A stretch of 64,000 bases of DNA. Origin: an uncultured Bacteroidota bacterium. Lineage in GTDB: Bacteria; Bacteroidota; Bacteroidia; Bacteroidales; WCHB1-69. Made by a program: the position numbers and the translations under genes. Location: assembly GCA_902786595.1 (NCBI GenBank), contig CADADB010000005.1:62001-126000 (forward strand), given 5' to 3'. Positions 7,786-15,534 of the stretch are shown here, one piece after another; the first letter of the stretch is position 1, and the number at the start of each line of letters is the position of its first letter. The notes below the pieces were generated by a model, which was not told where the DNA came from, did not search any database, and was given only the letters and a program-made list of their open reading frames with translations.

Positions 7786-8370
7786 ATGCCAAATAACGAT
7801 GAAATGAAAAACAACAGAGCAGATATTGACCGCCTTTTCGAGAAAGGGGTGTCGGAGGTGTCGCGTGCGCCACGGAAAACGCTGTCGGAAGAGCAGATCA
7901 AAACCGCTGCCGCCGCCTCAAAATCAGGTGCGGGCGTGTGGCTGCTGGCGCACGCACGGGAGATGCTGATTGGGGTGGTCTCCTTCGTTACGGGCTGTCT
8001 TGTGACCTTTGCCGTTCTGCACTATACTGTTCCGAAACCTTCGGAACCGCAAGCGGGGGAGAATGTTAATGTTGATACGATAGCATTGCCGTCAGAATCT
8101 GAAAGGGTGGTTGTAGAGACGTTTCATGAAACGTCTCTACAGAATGAAGATCATTCCGTCCCCTCATCTGTAAATCCTACGTCCAACATCACACGTCATA
8201 CGTCACACCTCCAAACTCCTGAGTCTCAAGTCCTGAGTTCCAAGTCTCACGTTCCAAGTCCTGAGTCTCAAGAACCCGTCGTCGTCAAGAAAACCGTGGT
8301 CCAGCGCGACACGGTGGTTATCAACGAAACGGTTACGCTCAAAGACACTGTATATCTGAAAGAAAACTGA
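7786..8370 (+). CDS. Single-pass membrane protein, possible anti-sigma factor
   Basis: A 194-aa protein. An N-terminal cytoplasmic part (ADIDRLFEKGVSEVSRAP..) is followed by one membrane segment around residues 60-85 (MLIGVVSFVTGCLVTFAVL) and a low-complexity periplasmic part. This layout and its position behind an ECF sigma gene fit an anti-sigma factor; I see no recognised anti-sigma domain, so this is inference. Residues 110-118 (VETFHETSL) are encoded by a 28-bp palindromic repeat inserted in frame. The region that follows is also repeat-like (SQVLSSKSHVPSPESQ). The C-terminus (RDTVVINETVTLKDTVYL) resembles the start of the next protein. An ATG at 7804 is an equally good start. Confidence 0.75.
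   Translation: MPNNDEMKNNRADIDRLFEKGVSEVSRAPRKTLSEEQIKTAAAASKSGAGVWLLAHAREMLIGVVSFVTGCLVTFAVLHYTVPKPSEPQAGENVNVDTIALPSESERVVVETFHETSLQNEDHSVPSSVNPTSNITRHTSHLQTPESQVLSSKSHVPSPESQEPVVVKKTVVQRDTVVINETVTLKDTVYLKEN
8113..8140. repeat. 28-bp palindrome, copy 2 (inside a gene)
   Basis: A perfect copy of the palindrome at 2832-2859. It starts exactly on codon 110 of the membrane protein and is read as VETFHETSL, the one frame without a stop codon on either strand. Confidence 0.95.
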
Positions 8371-8372
8371 AC

Positions 8373-9323
8373 ATGACGCTCAATCGGAACACTATATCGT
8401 CTTTAGCAACTATCAAGATGGTGCTCACCCTCCTGCTGATGTCGGTAGGGATGTGCAAATTGTGTGCGCAAAAACCTGATACGCTCTACATTTATGAGAC
8501 GGTGACAGAGCATGACACGCTTTTTTCCCGCGACACCACCTGGGTGCACGATACGCTCTATCTTCGTCAAAATCTGCAACAAAGGGAGGTCCGTGAGGAT
8601 GCTGACTCTTTGGCAAGGATTTTTCACGATGGATCTGCCGCTGTAGAATCCAAGCAGGAAAAGGAGAAGCGGCATCGTGAACCGCGTGAGAAACGCGAAC
8701 GGGCGCCGATGCCATATTTCCGTCATGAGTTCAAGTTGGAATTGTGCGATCCGACAGGCATCGCGTTATTTGACCGGTATTTTGTGTTTGTCGTGCCCGT
8801 CGGTTTTGATTTGGACCTCGACCTAAACAAAGGCATGCTCAGCCAATGGTTCCACACTACACCGGTGTTCGCCTTCGCCTACCACTTCCGGGCTACCAAA
8901 TGGCTGTGGATTGGTCTGCACACCCAATACGTCCATTACGTGGATTTGGAAATCAAGGACTTGACTCAGACCGTGCCAGGCATCTGCGACCGCCGATACC
9001 ACGCCATCAGTATCTTGCCGGAATTGAGGCTCTCTTGGTTTAACCGACCGCACGTCACGCTATACTCCGAGCTTTCGTTCGGGGTGACCAAATTCATCGG
9101 CAGGGTGACGAACTACGACTTGAGCTACGCCGACAACAGCACAACCTATTTCGATATAAATACCAATTCGAGCACGAACGACAAGAATCCCCGAACGTTG
9201 TTTTTCTCGCCGCATGTGACACTTTTCGGCATCCGGGCTGGTGGGGAGCATTGGTTCGGCAGCTTTGAGCTCGGTGCCGGATTCAAAGGATTTGGAGCGA
9301 TTGGGGTGGGGTATGGGTTTTGA
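8373..9323 (+). CDS. Outer-membrane beta-barrel protein
   Basis: A 316-aa protein starting 2 bp after the preceding stop, so cotranslated with it. It has a hydrophobic signal segment ending near CKLCAQ, a periplasmic stretch with repeated DT motifs (DTLYIYETVTEHDTLF, DTTWVHDTLYL), a charged Lys/Arg/Glu spacer (residues 88-112), then amphipathic beta strands of an 8- to 12-stranded barrel. It ends in VGYGF, with the terminal Phe typical of Bam-assembled proteins. The barrel resembles the protein at 30590-31978 (shared pattern FRATKWLWIG, RPHVTLYS, GGEHWFGSFELG), so the two are paralogues. The DT stretch may contact the matching tail of the upstream membrane protein, linking the outer membrane to the sigma circuit; that is inference. 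Confidence 0.8.
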   Translation: MTLNRNTISSLATIKMVLTLLLMSVGMCKLCAQKPDTLYIYETVTEHDTLFSRDTTWVHDTLYLRQNLQQREVREDADSLARIFHDGSAAVESKQEKEKRHREPREKRERAPMPYFRHEFKLELCDPTGIALFDRYFVFVVPVGFDLDLDLNKGMLSQWFHTTPVFAFAYHFRATKWLWIGLHTQYVHYVDLEIKDLTQTVPGICDRRYHAISILPELRLSWFNRPHVTLYSELSFGVTKFIGRVTNYDLSYADNSTTYFDINTNSSTNDKNPRTLFFSPHVTLFGIRAGGEHWFGSFELGAGFKGFGAIGVGYGF

Positions 9324-9440
9324 ATGCTGAATGCTGAATTATGAATTATGAATGCTGAATGCTGAATGTAGAATGAAGAATGTAGAATGAAGAATGTAGA
9401 ATGTAGAATGTAGAATGTGGAATTATGCATTATGAATTAT
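9321..9440. repeat. TGAATGC/TAGAATG-type tandem repeat array
   Basis: It begins on the TGA stop of the barrel gene: copies of TGAATGC, then TGAATTA, then many of AATGTAGAATG(A), ending in TTATGCATTATGAATTAT. No other feature is visible here. Confidence 0.85.
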
Positions 9441-9494
9441 AAAAAGGTGTTTTAGTAGAAAATGAAAAATATTTTGAGAATTAATTTGTTGAAT

Positions 9495-9941
9495 ATGAAA
9501 AAGATTATTGTTTTATTGTTGGTGGCTGTCGGGATTATGGCGGTTTCGTGCAGTCCTGCGGTGGTGGAAAGAGAACCGATTGTGACGTTCTACATGGACA
9601 ACGAAGAAATAACCAGCAACAGCGTGGAGGTGCCGCTGAACAGCTACCGTGAGATCAAAATCAAAACGGAGGCAATTGGGATCAACTCCAACCGCGGGGT
9701 TTACTATTACTGGCAATACGCTACGGGATACCCCGTTGAATTGGTCGTTGGAACGGACAATCTTATCCTGAACGGGACCTCTTTCGGGACCTATATTCCC
9801 GAGTTAGAGTCCTCCGGGATGGTGCAGTTCGCCACCTTCCGCATGATCTTCAGCGACACGACCTACCATTCCGGCGACGAATGCCGTCTTTCGGTGAGCG
9901 TGGGGAATTACACGAAATATCTGAAAGTGATCGTCCAATAA
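9495..9941 (+). CDS. Small lipoprotein of unknown function
   Basis: A 148-aa protein counted from the ATG at 9495, which gives a normal lipoprotein signal (KKIIVLLLVAVGIMAVSC, Cys 19). An in-frame ATG at 9462 would add 11 residues ahead of the signal and is less likely. The mature part is rich in beta strands and aromatic residues (GVYYYWQYATGYPVELVV) and may be an immunoglobulin-like domain, but I recognise no family. It faces dxr tail to tail with 14 bp between the stops. It may be the last member of the sigma-factor regulon. Confidence 0.75.
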   Translation: MKKIIVLLLVAVGIMAVSCSPAVVEREPIVTFYMDNEEITSNSVEVPLNSYREIKIKTEAIGINSNRGVYYYWQYATGYPVELVVGTDNLILNGTSFGTYIPELESSGMVQFATFRMIFSDTTYHSGDECRLSVSVGNYTKYLKVIVQ

Positions 9942-9955
9942 GGAGGGATCTCTGT

Positions 9956-11119
9956 TTAGTTGACCCGCGCCCGCGTCTCCGCATCCAACGCGATGTACTC
10001 TTCGATGGTTTTTGGACGTACGCTCGGGGCGGTGGCCAAGGCGTGCTCGATGATGCGCGGGATGTCCGTGAACTTGATCTTCTCTTGCATGAACATCTTG
10101 ACGGCCACCTCGTTGGCGGCATTCATCACGCAGGGCATTCCTCCACCGGCAGCCGATGCTTTGTAGGCCATATCCAAACATGGAAACACCTCTTTGTTAG
10201 GTGTTTCAAAGGTTAGATTACAGTATTTGTTGAAGTCGAGTCTGTCGTAAGGCAACGGCAGTCGGAGCGGGTAGGAGAGGGCGTACTGGATGGGCAGCCG
10301 CATGTCGGGAACTCCGAGCTGCGCCTTCACGGAACCGTCTTCGAACTGCACCATGGAGTGGATGACCGACTGCGGGTGAACCACCACGTCGATCTTCTCC
10401 AACGGCATGTTGAACAACCATTTGGCCTCGATGACCTCCAATCCTTTGTTCATCAGCGATGCGCTGTCGATGGTCACCTTCGGACCCATGCTCCAGTTGG
10501 GATGCTTGAGGGCGCTCTGCAGGGTGACCGTTTCCAGTTGCTCTTTGGTGTAGCCCCGGAACGCGCCGCCAGAAGCCGTGATGATCAGCTTCTCCACGGG
10601 GTTGTACTGCTCGCCCGCGAGGCATTGGAAAATTGCCGAATGCTCAGAATCCACGGGCAATACAGGGGCGTTGTGCTCCTTCGCGGTGCGCATGATGAGT
10701 TCACCGGCCACCACGAGGGTCTCCTTGTTGGCGATGGCCAACGGGGTGCCGCACGATACGGTGCGGAACGCCGGCTCGAGCCCAGCGATGCCCACGATGC
10801 ACGACAGCACCATATCGACGCAGTCCATCTCGCACACGTCGCACAACGACTCCTCACCGCAGAAGACCTTCACGTCCTCGTCAGCCAGCGCCTCTTTCAC
10901 CTTGCGGTAGGCCTCCTCCTGCACCACCACCACGATGTTGGGATGGTACTTCTTGGCTTGCTCGATGAGCAGATCCGCGCTGGAGTTGGCGGCGATGATT
11001 TCCAGTTGCAGCACGTCAGGATGAAGGGCGATGACCTCCAAGGCCTGCGTGCCCATGGAGCCCGTCGAGCCGAGGACGGCGATGCGACGAGGGGTAGCTT
11101 TTTCGTTGTTGTTCGGCAT
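9956..11119 (-). CDS. dxr: 1-deoxy-D-xylulose 5-phosphate reductoisomerase
   Basis: A 387-aa protein of the usual length. It converts DXP to MEP with NADPH, the first committed step of the non-mevalonate isoprenoid pathway, in the cytoplasm. Visible are the NADPH fold LGSTGSMG (residues 16-23), ANKETLV, the metal/substrate motif VDSEHSAIFQCL at about residue 155, ASGGAFRGY, and the second acidic motif MNKGLEVIEAKWLF. It is followed by a convergent lipoprotein gene and preceded by adk in the same direction, with a repeat-filled gap between them. Confidence 0.98.
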   Translation of the reverse strand: MPNNNEKATPRRIAVLGSTGSMGTQALEVIALHPDVLQLEIIAANSSADLLIEQAKKYHPNIVVVVQEEAYRKVKEALADEDVKVFCGEESLCDVCEMDCVDMVLSCIVGIAGLEPAFRTVSCGTPLAIANKETLVVAGELIMRTAKEHNAPVLPVDSEHSAIFQCLAGEQYNPVEKLIITASGGAFRGYTKEQLETVTLQSALKHPNWSMGPKVTIDSASLMNKGLEVIEAKWLFNMPLEKIDVVVHPQSVIHSMVQFEDGSVKAQLGVPDMRLPIQYALSYPLRLPLPYDRLDFNKYCNLTFETPNKEVFPCLDMAYKASAAGGGMPCVMNAANEVAVKMFMQEKIKFTDIPRIIEHALATAPSVRPKTIEEYIALDAETRARVN

Positions 11120-11134
11120 ATACGTTTCTGTTTC

Positions 11135-11228
11135 CGTTGTTAGTTTTGATTTACGATTTATGGTATGCGGTTTGAGATTTACGATTTTCGATTATCCGCA
11201 AACCGAAAATCGTAAACCGTAAACCGTA
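11135..11228. repeat. Palindromic TTTACGATTT-type repeat
   Basis: Degenerate copies of GATTTACGATTT, then perfect inverted arms ACGATTTTCG (11181-11190) and CGAAAATCGT (11204-11213), followed by copies of AAACCGT. It fills the dxr-adk gap. Confidence 0.75.
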
Positions 11229-11229
11229 A

Positions 11230-11808
11230 TTACAGATTCTCCACTACCTTGCAAATGTCTGCAAACACGTGCTCGATATCCTGCATGCCGTTGATTTCCA
11301 CCAACTTGCCTTGCTTTTGGTAGTATTCCACGAGCGGCATGGTCTGGGCGAAGAAGTTCTCCACGCGGGCCTGGACGGTGGCGGGGGTGTCGTCGGCGCG
11401 TTGCTCGATTTCGGCGCGTTTGAGGATGCGTTTCTGCACCTCTTCCATCTCCACTTTCAGGTAGATGACCTTGGTGATGTCGAGGTTGTTGAAGAAGCTC
11501 TTGTCGTCGAGCATCTCGGCCTGTTTGATGGTGCGCGGCACGCCGTCGAAGATAAAGCCCTTGGCGTCAGCGTGTTTCTCGATATGGTTGCGGAGCATCC
11601 CGAGGGTGATGTCGTCGGGACAGAGGTCGCCGCGGTTGATGATCTCCTGCGCCTTCAGACCCAGCGGGGTCTTGTGGGAGATCTCGTAACGGAACAGATC
11701 GCCGGTGGAGACGTGTTCAAGTTGGAATTTTTCGGCCATCTGCTTGGCCTGGGTGCCTTTCCCACTGCCGGGGGCACCGAACATGACGAGGGTGATTTGG
11801 TTGCTCAT
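11230..11808 (-). CDS. adk: Adenylate kinase
   Basis: A 192-aa cytoplasmic nucleotide kinase (ATP + AMP to 2 ADP). It has the P-loop GAPGSGKGT (residues 11-19), the AMP-binding GDLFRYEI region, DGVPRT (FDGVPRTIKQAEML) and ILKRAEIEQRADDT in the LID. The LID is short, with no inserted zinc-binding segment, as in other Bacteroidetes Adk proteins, which explains the 192-residue length. Tandem repeats flank it on both sides. Confidence 0.97.
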   Translation of the reverse strand: MSNQITLVMFGAPGSGKGTQAKQMAEKFQLEHVSTGDLFRYEISHKTPLGLKAQEIINRGDLCPDDITLGMLRNHIEKHADAKGFIFDGVPRTIKQAEMLDDKSFFNNLDITKVIYLKVEMEEVQKRILKRAEIEQRADDTPATVQARVENFFAQTMPLVEYYQKQGKLVEINGMQDIEHVFADICKVVENL

Positions 11809-11816
11809 ATTGTGAT

Positions 11817-11926
11817 AATTAAGAATTCAGAATTAAAAATTAAGAATTAAGAATTAAGAAGAATAGTCATTAGTCTATTTTTAAGTCATTTATCAAAGCT
11901 AAAAGCCAATAGCTAATAGCCAAAAG
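11817..11926. repeat. AATTAAG / AGCCAATAGCTA tandem repeats
   Basis: Copies of AATTAAGAATTCAG and AGAATTAA, then AGCTAATAGCCAAAAGCTAA, fill the gap between adk and hpt. The last copies reach the hpt stop codon. Confidence 0.8.
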
Positions 11927-12466
11927 CTAACTGCAGACTTGATAGATGTCAGGAAGATTCCGGCCATAGCCGTCGTAGTCGAGGCCGCGGCCGATGACGA
12001 ATTTGTCGGGGATGTTGATGCCCACGTAATGGACGGGCAGTTCCCCTTTGTAGGCGTCGGGTTTCATCGTCATGGTGGCGATGCGGACGTCCTTCGCCCC
12101 TGCTTCTGTCAGCATCTGGTGCAGATGGCGGTAAGTGGCCCCTGTATCGACAATGTCTTCGAGGATGAGGATGCGTTTGCCGCGAATGTCCTCGCTGAGC
12201 CCGATTAGCTGGTTGATCTGGCCGGTACACTCGGTCCCGCTGTAAGAGGAGAGCTTCACGCAGGTGATGCGGCAGGGGAAATCGAGCCGTTTCAGCAGAT
12301 CGACGGCGAAAACGATGGCCCCGTTGAGAGTAATCAACATGATCGGGTCGTCGTAGCGGTATTCCAGCATGATGTCCGAAGCCACTCGGGCAATAGCTGA
12401 GTCGATTTCTTCTGAAGGAATGTACTTGACAAATGTTTTGTCCAAAAAAGTAACTTTCTCGCTCAT
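11927..12466 (-). CDS. hpt: Hypoxanthine phosphoribosyltransferase
   Basis: A 179-aa purine salvage enzyme that makes IMP/GMP from hypoxanthine/guanine and PRPP. The PRPP motif ILILEDIVDTGATYRHL is present, as are the LVEYRYDDP..LNGAIVFAVDLL-type N-terminal half and the C-terminal VGINIPDKFVIGRGLDYDGY typical of HGPRTs. The ATG at 12466 is preferred over an in-frame ATG at 12490, because the promoter -7 element lies at 12487-12495 and so overlaps the upstream ATG. Confidence 0.95.
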   Translation of the reverse strand: MSEKVTFLDKTFVKYIPSEEIDSAIARVASDIMLEYRYDDPIMLITLNGAIVFAVDLLKRLDFPCRITCVKLSSYSGTECTGQINQLIGLSEDIRGKRILILEDIVDTGATYRHLHQMLTEAGAKDVRIATMTMKPDAYKGELPVHYVGINIPDKFVIGRGLDYDGYGRNLPDIYQVCS

Positions 12467-12486
12467 AACGGCAATTTTTAGAAAAT

Positions 12487-12495
12487 GCAAAGATA
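12487..12495 (-). promoter_or_regulatory. Promoter -7 element of hpt
   Basis: TATCTTTGC on the minus strand, 20 bp upstream of the ATG at 12466. Confidence 0.75.
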
Positions 12496-12512
12496 GTATT
12501 TTTTTGAATGGT

Positions 12513-12604
12513 TATATTTGAATGGTTATAGGTTATGGGTTATAGGTTATTGAAGCTTTTGGTTTATTGTATAATTGTTAATGGTGAATAGTGAATAGTG
12601 AATT
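12513..12604. repeat. GGTTATAG / GTGAATAGTGAAT repeats
   Basis: Copies of GGTTATAGGTTATGG and then GTGAATAGTGAAT occupy the gap between the hpt promoter and the end of the next gene. Confidence 0.7.
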
Positions 12605-12607
12605 GAA

Positions 12608-14941
12608 TCAGAACCCACGGGTGGGGCGGGTGCCGCCGGGAATCACGCTGCTGCGTGGGCGCACGGAACCGCTGGCAGCTGGTCGCGCGGAGGTTGAAGG
12701 TGTGGTCTTGGCAGTGGAGGTGTGCGCGTTGCCGGAAGAGGGTTTGCTGCTGGAAGACGGCTTCGTGCTGGTTGACGGTTTGCTGCCTGTCGATGAGGGG
12801 GAGGTGCTCGTTTTCGGCGCGGAGGGCTTCTCCGCTGCCGGCGGGACATTCGCCTGCGCCACGGGCTCTCCGCCGCCACTGTATCGCTTGTAGTTCGTGG
12901 TGCTTCCCACTCGGCTGATCCGGGAAGAGATGTTGTGACCGCCTGTGGTGAGGAGGTCGTTGTAAGTCACAATGACCGACGGCGTTTTCAGGTAGCGGCC
13001 GCCGCTGTTGCGCAGACTGCCGACATAGTAATCCCGTACCTTCGCCAGGTCGATTCCGAGCAAAGGCAGGTTGTTCTTGCCTATGTGTCGCAGCAGTTTG
13101 TTGATTTTCTGCGCCCGCAACATCTGGTCGTAAGTTTCACGGCTGTTGATGGTTGTGCCCCGCGGGTATGCCAAATAGCGCGCCAACTTCGTGTATTCCT
13201 CCTCGGAAAGTCCCTTCAGCATTGATCGCACTCCATGGAATTCCTCAACCAACGACCTTTTCTCGTTTTGGTTGACGTCTCGATAGATGTTCCGAGTGTG
13301 TTCGTCGGTGTAGGTGAAATTGTATTCACGCTCGTTCTGCCGCAGCTGTTTGTTGACCTGCTCCTCGCCGTATGCAGTGAAGTGAAGGGATGCGAGAGAA
13401 TCGGAAACCGCGTCTATTTGACTGTCGGTCAGATTCTTGAGAATATCCATCAAATCGCGGCATGGTTTGGAAAGTAGATATGGCTTGTTGGAAGGAAATG
13501 CGGGATGCAGCAGTTTGCCCTTGTAGGTGATGCCATTGTCCATAAACAATTGGTATAAAGCGACATATTGCACTACCCGTGCGATGTCGGTGTTGCCGAC
13601 GCGGGCGAAATAGTTGCCCGCCTGACGTTCGTATTGCGACCCTGCACTGACACCGCTGTTCTGCGAACGGAAATAGGAAACGGGCAATGCTCCTGTGCGG
13701 TTGAGCGTGTATATCGTATATTCGGGCAGATCGATGGCGTACATCGTGTTGGCGGTGTTCCAGTTATAAACCAACTCGCTGAGTCCCAGTTTTTTGAAAA
13801 GCGGGCGGTCGAATGGGAAGCGCCCTGGGGATGGATAATGGTAGCTGGCTTCCTGGATCGTGCCGTTTTCCGACCAGTCCTTGAGCAACACATCGGTGAT
13901 GGTGAGCAGATGGCCCAGCTCGGTGTTCTCCAATTCACGACTGAGGTAGGTGGGACACCAGTCGCGTCCGTTGCTCATCTTGCCGGCCATGCAGTCGTTG
14001 ACATCGAGACTTTGAGAAAGCTCTTTGCTGCTGATGGAGGCGATGAGGAGGACGGTTTCCACGCGTAGGGGCGGCAGCACTTCCAATGGAGTCTCTCGCT
14101 CACGCCCGATGATCACCAACGTGGCGGAATCCCGCAGTGCGCCGAGGACAAGGTCCGCATCCAGCGCGAACCGACGGATGTCGCCCGCTTGCTCGGAGAG
14201 GTCGCTGTCACGGCGGATGCTCCAAGCCACCAATCCCGGCTCTCGGCTGAAGAACACCCCGCGTCTCTGCTGATGAAACATGTCGCTGACAGTCAGATCG
14301 TTGACGGTGTCCTTTTCGTCAATAAACGCTTCTCCCGCGGCAAAGAACCAATCATCGAATTCGCCCAGTGTAATCTGGTAGTCCAGGTTGTCTTGGGTGA
14401 AATAATGACGTTTAGTGTCATTAAGCAGGTCGAGTGCGTTGGGCTTATAGTCGGACAGGAATTGTTGTTGGGAGATTTTGGCCACCAGATTGTCAAGGTT
14501 TTCGGTGGTGGCGTTACCCAACACGATGGCCATATCGGTGACATGCCCGTCATAGCCGATTTTGAAGTTTCGTTGCGAGGTCTGGTGGGTGAATTTGCCG
14601 CAAATAGACTCGATGCTGTCGGGCTCGAGGAAAGGTGCGGGTTCGGCGAGGAGGATGATGCGGCTGCTGTCGGGGAAGCTGGCGGTGGCGATGGTCTGGT
14701 AGTGCATCCGGAAATGCTGCCGGAAGTCTGCATAGAGCGAATCCAGCTTCTGGAAAGCCATGGTGGACGCCAGATCCACATTTTGGTTGGGGATGTATTC
14801 TTTCTTGAGGATGACGGCGGTCTGCTGTCGGACACTCTCCGCCAGCTTGGTGTGACGCCCGAGAACGGCGAACAGCCCCACCGCGAAGATAATCACCCCG
14901 ATAACAATGATCGCTGCTCTTTTAGCTGTCTTATTCCTCAT
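12608..14941 (-). CDS. Uncharacterised membrane-anchored protein with Ser/Thr/Pro-rich tail
   Basis: A 777-aa protein counted from the ATG at 14941; an ATG at 14959 would lie inside the upstream gene and adds six repeat-derived residues. One membrane segment lies near residues 7-28 (AAIIVIGVIIFAVGLFAVLG), then a large periplasmic domain follows that I cannot assign. It ends in about 75 residues of Ser/Thr/Pro/Lys low complexity (TSTSPSSTGSKPSTSTKPSS) and a short basic end. Such a tail suggests an extracytoplasmic linker or glycosylation target. It sits 10 bp behind the TrmH-type gene and is probably cotranscribed with it and dnaB. Its function is unknown. Confidence 0.7.
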   Translation of the reverse strand: MRNKTAKRAAIIVIGVIIFAVGLFAVLGRHTKLAESVRQQTAVILKKEYIPNQNVDLASTMAFQKLDSLYADFRQHFRMHYQTIATASFPDSSRIILLAEPAPFLEPDSIESICGKFTHQTSQRNFKIGYDGHVTDMAIVLGNATTENLDNLVAKISQQQFLSDYKPNALDLLNDTKRHYFTQDNLDYQITLGEFDDWFFAAGEAFIDEKDTVNDLTVSDMFHQQRRGVFFSREPGLVAWSIRRDSDLSEQAGDIRRFALDADLVLGALRDSATLVIIGRERETPLEVLPPLRVETVLLIASISSKELSQSLDVNDCMAGKMSNGRDWCPTYLSRELENTELGHLLTITDVLLKDWSENGTIQEASYHYPSPGRFPFDRPLFKKLGLSELVYNWNTANTMYAIDLPEYTIYTLNRTGALPVSYFRSQNSGVSAGSQYERQAGNYFARVGNTDIARVVQYVALYQLFMDNGITYKGKLLHPAFPSNKPYLLSKPCRDLMDILKNLTDSQIDAVSDSLASLHFTAYGEEQVNKQLRQNEREYNFTYTDEHTRNIYRDVNQNEKRSLVEEFHGVRSMLKGLSEEEYTKLARYLAYPRGTTINSRETYDQMLRAQKINKLLRHIGKNNLPLLGIDLAKVRDYYVGSLRNSGGRYLKTPSVIVTYNDLLTTGGHNISSRISRVGSTTNYKRYSGGGEPVAQANVPPAAEKPSAPKTSTSPSSTGSKPSTSTKPSSSSKPSSGNAHTSTAKTTPSTSARPAASGSVRPRSSVIPGGTRPTRGF

Positions 14942-14951
14942 CCCGGCCAAA

Positions 14952-15491
14952 TTATGCATTATGCATTATGAATTGTTTCACCGCTTCCCATAGCGAAATC
15001 CCAGTGGCCACGGAAACATTCAGCGAGTGCTTGGTGCCGAACTGCGGGATCTCTATGGCGGCATCGCATAAGGGCAACAGCTCGTCGGAAATGCCGAACA
15101 CCTCGTTGCCCACGAAAAGCGCTATCTTCCCGTATTGGGCAAAGTCGAAGTCCTGCAACAGGATGGAATGGTCGGTCTGCTCCACCAGCAGGATCGAGTA
15201 ACCTTCAGATTTCAAACGGTTTGCCAGTTCGGCAACGTGCTCCACGTATTCCCATTCCACGCTTTCGGTGGCGCCGAGGGCCGTCTTGCTGATCTCTTTT
15301 TGCGGCGGCGTGGCGGTGATCCCGCACAGGTAGAGTTTTTCGATATTGAAGGCGTCGCACGTGCGGAACGCGGAACCCACGTTGTGCATACTGCGGATGT
15401 TGTCCAGCACCAGCACGATAGGCGCTTTCTCCTGTTTCTTGAACTCCTCGGGGGTCACCCTGCCGAGTTCATCCATTGATAGTTTCTTCAT
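14952..15491 (-). CDS. TrmH/SpoU-family RNA 2'-O-methyltransferase
   Basis: A 179-aa SPOUT-class methyltransferase. The motifs are present: NIRSMHNVGSAFRTCDAF (motif 1, with Asn and Arg), IALFVGNEVFGISDELL (motif 2) and IPQFGTKHSLNVSVATGI (motif 3, the SAM-binding knot). The family methylates ribose 2'-OH in tRNA or rRNA; the target is not evident. I take the ATG at 15491; an upstream ATG at 15509 would add MKNDET, which is encoded by the GATGAAACGATGAA tandem repeat. It lies between dnaB and the uncharacterised membrane protein. Confidence 0.92.
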   Translation of the reverse strand: MKKLSMDELGRVTPEEFKKQEKAPIVLVLDNIRSMHNVGSAFRTCDAFNIEKLYLCGITATPPQKEISKTALGATESVEWEYVEHVAELANRLKSEGYSILLVEQTDHSILLQDFDFAQYGKIALFVGNEVFGISDELLPLCDAAIEIPQFGTKHSLNVSVATGISLWEAVKQFIMHNA

Positions 15492-15534
15492 CGTTTCATC
15501 GTTTTTCATCGCCTCATCGTCTCATCGTCAAAAC
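15487..15534. repeat. TCATCGTT/TCATCGCC tandem repeat
   Basis: Minus-strand version of the GATGAnnCGATGA array seen at 6321-6470. It spans the space between the dnaB stop and the methyltransferase start and overlaps both ends. Confidence 0.75.
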
